Part shown: positions 6,380-10,024 of the stretch, piece by piece | Layout of the letters: each line of letters begins with the position of its first letter | Numbering within the stretch: position 1 is the stretch's first letter | Origin: Paenibacillus sp. | GTDB taxonomy: Bacteria > Bacillota > Bacilli > Paenibacillales > Paenibacillaceae | Reading direction: 5' to 3' | Length of the DNA stretch: 10,024 nt | NCBI GenBank assembly: GCA_029256665.1 | Contig: JAQSXN010000178.1 | Coordinates: forward strand, 1-10,024 | The notes under the pieces: model-generated | What the model saw: the letters and a program-made list of their open reading frames with translations, nothing else | Databases searched by the model: none | What the model was told of the DNA's origin: nothing | Program-made: the position numbers and the translations under genes

Positions 6380-6408
6380 TTGCCAAGTTTCCTTGTTTGG
6401 CATATGAT
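6380..6408 (+). promoter_or_regulatory. Sigma-A promoter of the NADH oxidase gene
   Basis: TTGCCA at 6380-6385 and TATGAT at 6403-6408 are 17 bp apart; both are close to consensus. Transcription should start near 6414-6416, leaving a leader of about 75 nt before the ATG at 6492. The promoter is bracketed by palindromic operators. Confidence 0.72.
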
Positions 6409-6423
6409 AAATGCAAGAAGAGA

Positions 6424-6441
6424 TTGTGAATTAAATCACAT
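6424..6441 (+). promoter_or_regulatory. Redox regulator operator 2
   Basis: TTGTGAA-TTAA-ATCACAT has a perfect left Rex half and a right half with two changes; as TGTGA-N6-TCACA it is a perfect Fnr/CRP-type palindrome. It begins about 9 bp after the predicted start, a position suited to repression. Confidence 0.62.
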
Positions 6442-6452
6442 TACAGACTAAG

Positions 6453-6470
6453 TTGTGAATTATTTCACGA
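6453..6470 (+). promoter_or_regulatory. Redox regulator operator 3
   Basis: TTGTGAA-TTAT-TTCACGA matches the Rex consensus with one change in the right half. It lies 29 bp downstream of operator 2 and ends 6 nt before the AAGGAGG at 6477-6483. In the leader it could act as a roadblock or allow cooperative binding with operator 2. Confidence 0.65.
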
Positions 6471-6491
6471 TACACCAAGGAGGCGTTTTCT

Positions 6492-7781
6492 ATGACAACC
6501 CCTACCCGCATCGCCGTGATCGGATGCACGCACGCTGGCACCGCCGCGATTCTGAATATGGCCAAGCTGTATCCCGAAGCCGATATCCATGTATTCGAGA
6601 AAAACGACAACATCTCGTTCCTCTCGTGCGGCATTGCGCTCCACGTCGGAGGCGTCGTGAAGAGAGCCGAGGATTTGTTCTACGCTTCGCCGGAGCAACT
6701 CGCCGAGTTGGGCGTTAAAACGCATATGCGCCATGAGGTGTTAAACGTAGATACAGACGCCAAACAGCTCGCGGTCCGCAGCAACGTGACGGGCGAAACG
6801 TTCATCCACGATTTCGACAAGCTCGTCGTGACGACCGGCTCGTGGCCGATTATTCCGAAGCTGGACGGCATCGGTCTCGACAATATCGAGTTATGCAAAA
6901 ACTACGCGCATGCTCAGACGATCATCGAAAAAGCCAAGCATGCGCGCCGCATCGCCGTCATCGGCGCCGGATATATCGGCATCGAACTAGTGGAAGCATT
7001 CGAGATGCTCGGCAAGCAGGTCACGCTGATCGACAATATGGATCGGGTTCTGTACAAATATTTGGACGCGGAATTCACGGACGCGGTAGAACGCCAGTTG
7101 GCCGACAAAGGCGTGGAGCTGGCGCTTGGCAGAACGGCACAATCGTTTAAAGCCGACGCGGAAGGCAAAGTCGCCGCGGTCGTCACGGATAACGGCGAAT
7201 TCGAGGCCGACCTGGTTATCCTTTGCATCGGCTTCCGCCCGAACACCGAGCTGCTGCGCGGACAGGTCGACATGCTGCCGAACGGAGCGATTCTCGTCGA
7301 CGAATATATGCGCACCAGCAAGCCGGACGTGTTCGCCGCAGGCGACAGCTGCGCGGTCCGCTACAACCCGACCGGAGCGCATGCCTACATTCCGCTCGCA
7401 ATCCGCTACATGGGCACGCAAGGCACGTCGGGCATCAAAATTTACGACTACAACATCGCATCGACGGGCTTAACCGAAACCGGAGCCGCGGCAGCGGGAC
7501 TGGCCGTCAAACAAGTGACGCTGCACGAGCATGACCGGCCGGAGTTTATGCCAACCTACGAAGACGTGACGCTTAAAGTCGTCTACGAAGCCGACACCGG
7601 CCGCATCGTCGGCGCGCAGGTTCTCTCGAAGGTCGACTTGACCCAATCGATCAACACGTTGTCGGTCTGCATCCAGAACGGCATGACGATGGACGGACTC
7701 GGATTCGTCGACTTCTTCTTCCAGCCGCATTACAACAAACCTTGGAATCTGCTGAACCAGGCCGGTTTGCAGGCGGTGTAA
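6492..7781 (+). CDS. nox: NADH oxidase, water-forming type (Nox), with an internal gap
   Basis: 429-residue flavoprotein of the pyridine nucleotide-disulfide oxidoreductase family. The N-terminal FAD motif is VIGCTHAGTAA at 9-19. The redox-active cysteine is Cys46 in SFLSCGIALHVGG, equivalent to Cys42 of Enterococcus faecalis Nox. The NAD site is GAGYIG at 158-163, with Asp181 favouring NADH over NADPH. The second FAD motif is DVFAAGD at 279-285, and the C-terminal DFFFQPHYNKPWN at 407-419 is typical of Nox. The family reduces O2 to water with NADH and keeps NAD+ supplied in the cytoplasm. The start has AAGGAGG 8 nt upstream and a promoter with Rex/Fnr-like sites. Compared by memory with E. 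faecalis Nox (about 446 residues), the stretch after YIPLA (299-303) lacks about 18 residues of a conserved FAD-side helix (TNAVRQG...), so activity is uncertain. A CoA-disulfide reductase is the main alternative, but the C-terminus fits Nox better. Confidence 0.9.
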   Translation: MTTPTRIAVIGCTHAGTAAILNMAKLYPEADIHVFEKNDNISFLSCGIALHVGGVVKRAEDLFYASPEQLAELGVKTHMRHEVLNVDTDAKQLAVRSNVTGETFIHDFDKLVVTTGSWPIIPKLDGIGLDNIELCKNYAHAQTIIEKAKHARRIAVIGAGYIGIELVEAFEMLGKQVTLIDNMDRVLYKYLDAEFTDAVERQLADKGVELALGRTAQSFKADAEGKVAAVVTDNGEFEADLVILCIGFRPNTELLRGQVDMLPNGAILVDEYMRTSKPDVFAAGDSCAVRYNPTGAHAYIPLAIRYMGTQGTSGIKIYDYNIASTGLTETGAAAAGLAVKQVTLHEHDRPEFMPTYEDVTLKVVYEADTGRIVGAQVLSKVDLTQSINTLSVCIQNGMTMDGLGFVDFFFQPHYNKPWNLLNQAGLQAV

Positions 7782-7869
7782 TGTAATTATGCAAATGATG
7801 ACCTCTCGCGACGCGGCACACATCTGAGGTATATAGCTTACTTTCGTGATAAAGCGAAAAATAGCCAGA

Positions 7870-7912
7870 AACGCAACTAACCCGGAGTATCCTTAACCGG
7901 GTTAGTTGCGTT
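7870..7912. terminator. Probable bidirectional terminator hairpin between convergent genes
   Basis: A perfect 16-bp inverted repeat (7870-7885 and 7897-7912, core ACGCAACTAACCCGG) surrounds an 11-nt loop, halfway between the ends of the NADH oxidase gene and the ABC exporter gene. The T-tracts are weak: the minus strand has TT then a later TATTTTT, and the plus strand only TT, so termination efficiency is uncertain. A 9-bp outer repeat TCTCGCGAC / GTCGCGAGA at 7804-7812 and 7913-7921 encloses it. Confidence 0.7.
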
Positions 7913-7968
7913 GTCGCGAGAAAGTCTGCCAACTTAGCTAACGCGCTTTGCAACCCGAAATAATCCGG

Positions 7969-9738
7969 CTATCGCACTCCCTCCGGCTCGAGCAGCTGCC
8001 CCTTCGCGAGTTTGGCGTAGAGCTCATGGGACGCCATCAGCTCCGCATGCGTGCCTTGGCCCGTTACTTCGCCGCCGTCCAGGACGACGATGCGGTCCGC
8101 GCCGCTGACGGTAGACAAGCGGTGGGCGATCACGAGCGTCGTTCGGCCGCGCATCAGCTTGAGCAGCGCTTCCTGCACGAGCCGCTCAGACTCGCTGTCG
8201 AGATGGGCCGTCGCTTCGTCCAGCAGCAGAAATTCCGGATCGCGAAGCATCGCGCGCGCGATGGCAAGCCGCTGCCTTTGGCCGCCCGACAGCTTCACGC
8301 CGCGCTCGCCGATCTCCGTTTCGAGTCCTTCCGGCAAGGATGCGACGAGCTCGGCCAAATTCGCCCCCTCCAGCGCCTCGCGAATTCGTTCCGTACCCGC
8401 GTCCGCTTCCAATCCATAGGTTAAATTGTGATGAATCGTGCCCGCCATCATAGGACTTTCCTGCGAAACATAGGCAAGCCGGTCTCGCCAATCCGCAAGC
8501 GGAAGCCCGGCGATATCCGCTCCGTCGCACGTAATCGTCCCTCCGGTCGGAGCATAGAAACGCTCCACCAGCGAGAAAATCGTCGTTTTGCCCGCGCCGC
8601 TGGCTCCCACCAAAGCCGTCATTCCGCCAGGCACCGCCTCGAACGATACGTCGCGAAGAATCGGCCGCTCGGATGAATAACCGAAACCGACCCGGTCAAA
8701 AACCAACCTGCCGGGAGCAGACGCCCGTTCCGCTCTCGATGATGCCTCCAGCATGGGGGCATTCTTTGCCCTCGCTTCGTCCGGCTCCTCCGTCTTCTCC
8801 TCCAATAGCTCGATGATCCGCTGCGAAGCTCCTAGCGCCTTCTGAAACTGCGTGAAGAACGACGCCATTTGCGTGAAAGGCATGACGATTTGGAACATGT
8901 ACAGAATGATGGCGACCAGCTCGCCCGTGCTGATGGAGCCTTGGGCGACGCGCACGCCGCCGTATCCGATAAGCAATACCAGAACAAGCAGCATGATCGT
9001 CATCATAAGCGGCGTCACGACGGACATGATCTTCGCTTCCTTCATGCCGAACCTGAACAGGCTCGCGATCCGGTTCCGGCCTTGCCTAAGCTCAGCCGGC
9101 TCCGCGAGCGAAGACTTTACAAGCCGGATTTCCGTCAGCACCCGCCCCAGATCCCCTTGGAACATCGCCGTCTCGTCCTGCATCGCCTTGGAGACGACGA
9201 ACATTTTGCTGCCGAGCGGCCACAGAATAAGCAGCGACACGGGAACGGCGACAAGCATAAGAAGCGTCATTCGCCAATCCAGGTATAGCAGAATGCCGAC
9301 TCCGCCTAAAATGGACACGATCCCGCCCAGGAAGGAAATGACATGTCCCACGATAAAATCCTTGATTACGTTCGTATCGTTGGTCACTCGGCTCATCGTC
9401 TCGCCGGACATATTCCGATCAAAAAACGCGACGGGCAGCCGGAGCACCCGCTCCCATACCTCCCTGCGAAGGCCGGAAACCATATATTGCCCCACGTAAT
9501 ACATCGAGTAGGAGCTAAAGCCGGACATCGCCGTTTGGATCGCGAATACGGCTCCTAGCGTCAAGATAGTTGTGGATTGCAGCGCCAGAGCGGACGCTTC
9601 CTCCACGACATCGCGCGTAAGCAGCGGTATTACAAGCGACAGCGCCGTTTCTCCGAGCCCCAGCACGATTGCAACCGCGATGATCCAGCCGCTCGGCCGA
9701 TGCCTGCCGACAAGCGCAAGAAACGGTTTAACGTTCAT
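7969..9738 (-). CDS. bmrA: ABC exporter half-transporter, BmrA-like multidrug/lipid type
   Basis: 589-residue protein with a fused membrane domain and ATPase that should work as a homodimer in the membrane. Hydrophobic segments lie near residues 17-40, 56-80, 130-152, 156-176, 240-262 and 270-290. The ATPase has Walker A GASGAGKT at 378-385, Q-loop Gln426 in YVSQES, signature LSGGQRQRLAIARA at 483-496, Walker B FLLLDE at 503-508 with Glu508, D-loop AHLD at 511-514, and switch His539. All catalytic residues are present. By memory it resembles Bacillus subtilis BmrA (YvcC) along its length, including KPFLALV near the start and MSGETMSRVTNDTNV at about 110-124. BmrA exports diverse drugs using ATP; the actual substrate here is unknown. 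A frame reaches 9834, but the ATG at 9738 has AAGGAGG 8 nt upstream and matches the BmrA start. It overlaps the end of the upstream gene by 11 nt, suggesting coupled translation. Confidence 0.9.
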   Translation of the reverse strand: MNVKPFLALVGRHRPSGWIIAVAIVLGLGETALSLVIPLLTRDVVEEASALALQSTTILTLGAVFAIQTAMSGFSSYSMYYVGQYMVSGLRREVWERVLRLPVAFFDRNMSGETMSRVTNDTNVIKDFIVGHVISFLGGIVSILGGVGILLYLDWRMTLLMLVAVPVSLLILWPLGSKMFVVSKAMQDETAMFQGDLGRVLTEIRLVKSSLAEPAELRQGRNRIASLFRFGMKEAKIMSVVTPLMMTIMLLVLVLLIGYGGVRVAQGSISTGELVAIILYMFQIVMPFTQMASFFTQFQKALGASQRIIELLEEKTEEPDEARAKNAPMLEASSRAERASAPGRLVFDRVGFGYSSERPILRDVSFEAVPGGMTALVGASGAGKTTIFSLVERFYAPTGGTITCDGADIAGLPLADWRDRLAYVSQESPMMAGTIHHNLTYGLEADAGTERIREALEGANLAELVASLPEGLETEIGERGVKLSGGQRQRLAIARAMLRDPEFLLLDEATAHLDSESERLVQEALLKLMRGRTTLVIAHRLSTVSGADRIVVLDGGEVTGQGTHAELMASHELYAKLAKGQLLEPEGVR

Positions 9739-10024
9739 CGTCTTCCCCTCCTTCAGACGTCCCCGGCATCCCGGCAGCTTCAACATGTTCCAATACCGAT
9801 GCGAGGAATCGCTCCTCCTCCTTCGTGAATCCATTGGAGAAAATCGCGGGCTCCAGCAATCCGTCGGGGTCGGCGAAGCCGTTCATCGACCTCTGCAGCT
9901 CATGCATTTGCTCCTCGTTCATCCCTTCCAGCTCCTTGCCGATCAGCTCCCCCAGCATTCCCGCAAGCACCCGCCCGCTCTTCAGCACGTCGGGTTCGTC
10001 CGGCCGGCGGCCCTCGCGGCAATA
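9728..10024 (-). CDS. Unidentified protein, C-terminal 98 residues; 5' end beyond the right window edge
   Basis: The frame is open from the right window edge to a TAA at 9730-9728 and overlaps the exporter start by 11 nt. A GTG at 9988 could be read as a start, but coding continues upstream (YCREGRRPDEPDV), so the gene probably begins outside the window. The visible part is rich in charged residues and looks helical: LAGMLGELIGKELEGMNEEQM, then FTKEEERFLASVLEHVEAAG, with an acidic tail GGEDDER. No cysteine pairs, membrane segments or catalytic motifs are seen. I do not recognise the family. A transcriptional regulator upstream of a multidrug exporter (MarR-like, where a short ...EEER.L..LL... 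helix is common at the end) is a guess from position. Its overlap with the exporter and strong downstream Shine-Dalgarno suggest one operon. Confidence 0.7.
   Translation of the reverse strand, partial: YCREGRRPDEPDVLKSGRVLAGMLGELIGKELEGMNEEQMHELQRSMNGFADPDGLLEPAIFSNGFTKEEERFLASVLEHVEAAGMPGTSEGGEDDER

Noticed and set aside
5894..6403. Small open frames of 66-74 residues in the intergenic region on both strands
   Set aside because: No Shine-Dalgarno, no recognisable motif, and they overlap the promoter, nitrogen box and repeat element.
6492..7781. CoA-disulfide reductase as the function of the flavoprotein
   Set aside because: The redox cysteine context fits both, but the GCTHAG start and the DFFFQPHYNKPWN end match water-forming NADH oxidases, as do the Rex-like operators.
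8852..9499. Plus-strand 215-residue open frame
   Set aside because: Antisense to the membrane domain of the ABC exporter; low-complexity Ser/Thr/Arg composition and no start signal.

Overview
The window looks like a moderately high-GC Firmicute, most likely Paenibacillaceae (Paenibacillus or Cohnella type). This is inferred from strong AAGGAGG-type ribosome binding sites, classical sigma-A promoters, a guanidine-I riboswitch with an overlapping intrinsic terminator, TnrA/GlnR-type and Rex/Fnr-type operator sequences, and a BmrA-like ABC exporter. No species can be named from the sequence alone.

Positions 1-6000 (minus strand) hold a guanidine-assimilation operon, read right to left. It starts with a TnrA/GlnR-like box (5983-5999) and a sigma-A promoter (5974-5946), followed by a guanidine-I (ykkC) riboswitch (about 5880-5753) ending in an intrinsic terminator (5766-5731). 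The genes are a lipoprotein substrate-binding protein (4566-5582), an ABC permease (3751-4560), two DUF1989 proteins of the UAAP1/UAAP2 type (2969-3676 and 2276-2926), and a biotin-dependent carboxylase that runs off the left edge (1-2271). The carboxylase has no stop within the window. Family knowledge gives the route: guanidine is imported and carboxylated to carboxyguanidine, then deiminated to allophanate by the two DUF1989 subunits. An allophanate hydrolase, expected beyond the left edge, would release ammonia and CO2. These genes are commonly annotated as urea genes, but the riboswitch argues for guanidine. No ABC ATPase gene is present in the visible part of the operon.

Positions 6001-6350 carry no convincing gene but contain a long imperfect inverted repeat and related short repeats. 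Positions 6354-6491 form the control region of a water-forming NADH oxidase gene: a sigma-A promoter flanked by three palindromes that fit Rex and also fit Fnr/CRP. The oxidase (6492-7781, plus strand) has all the usual motifs but lacks about 18 conserved residues just after its second FAD motif.

Positions 7782-7968 separate convergent genes and hold a 16-bp hairpin that probably terminates transcription from both sides. On the minus strand, 7969-9738 encodes a BmrA-like half-transporter (fused membrane and ATPase domains). Its start overlaps the end of an unidentified gene (9728-10024) that enters from the right edge and is probably co-transcribed with it.

Nothing here is an entirely unknown system. 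The most notable points are the apparent double control of guanidine use (inducer riboswitch plus nitrogen box), the missing transporter ATPase, the internal gap in the NADH oxidase, and the unexplained repeat element.
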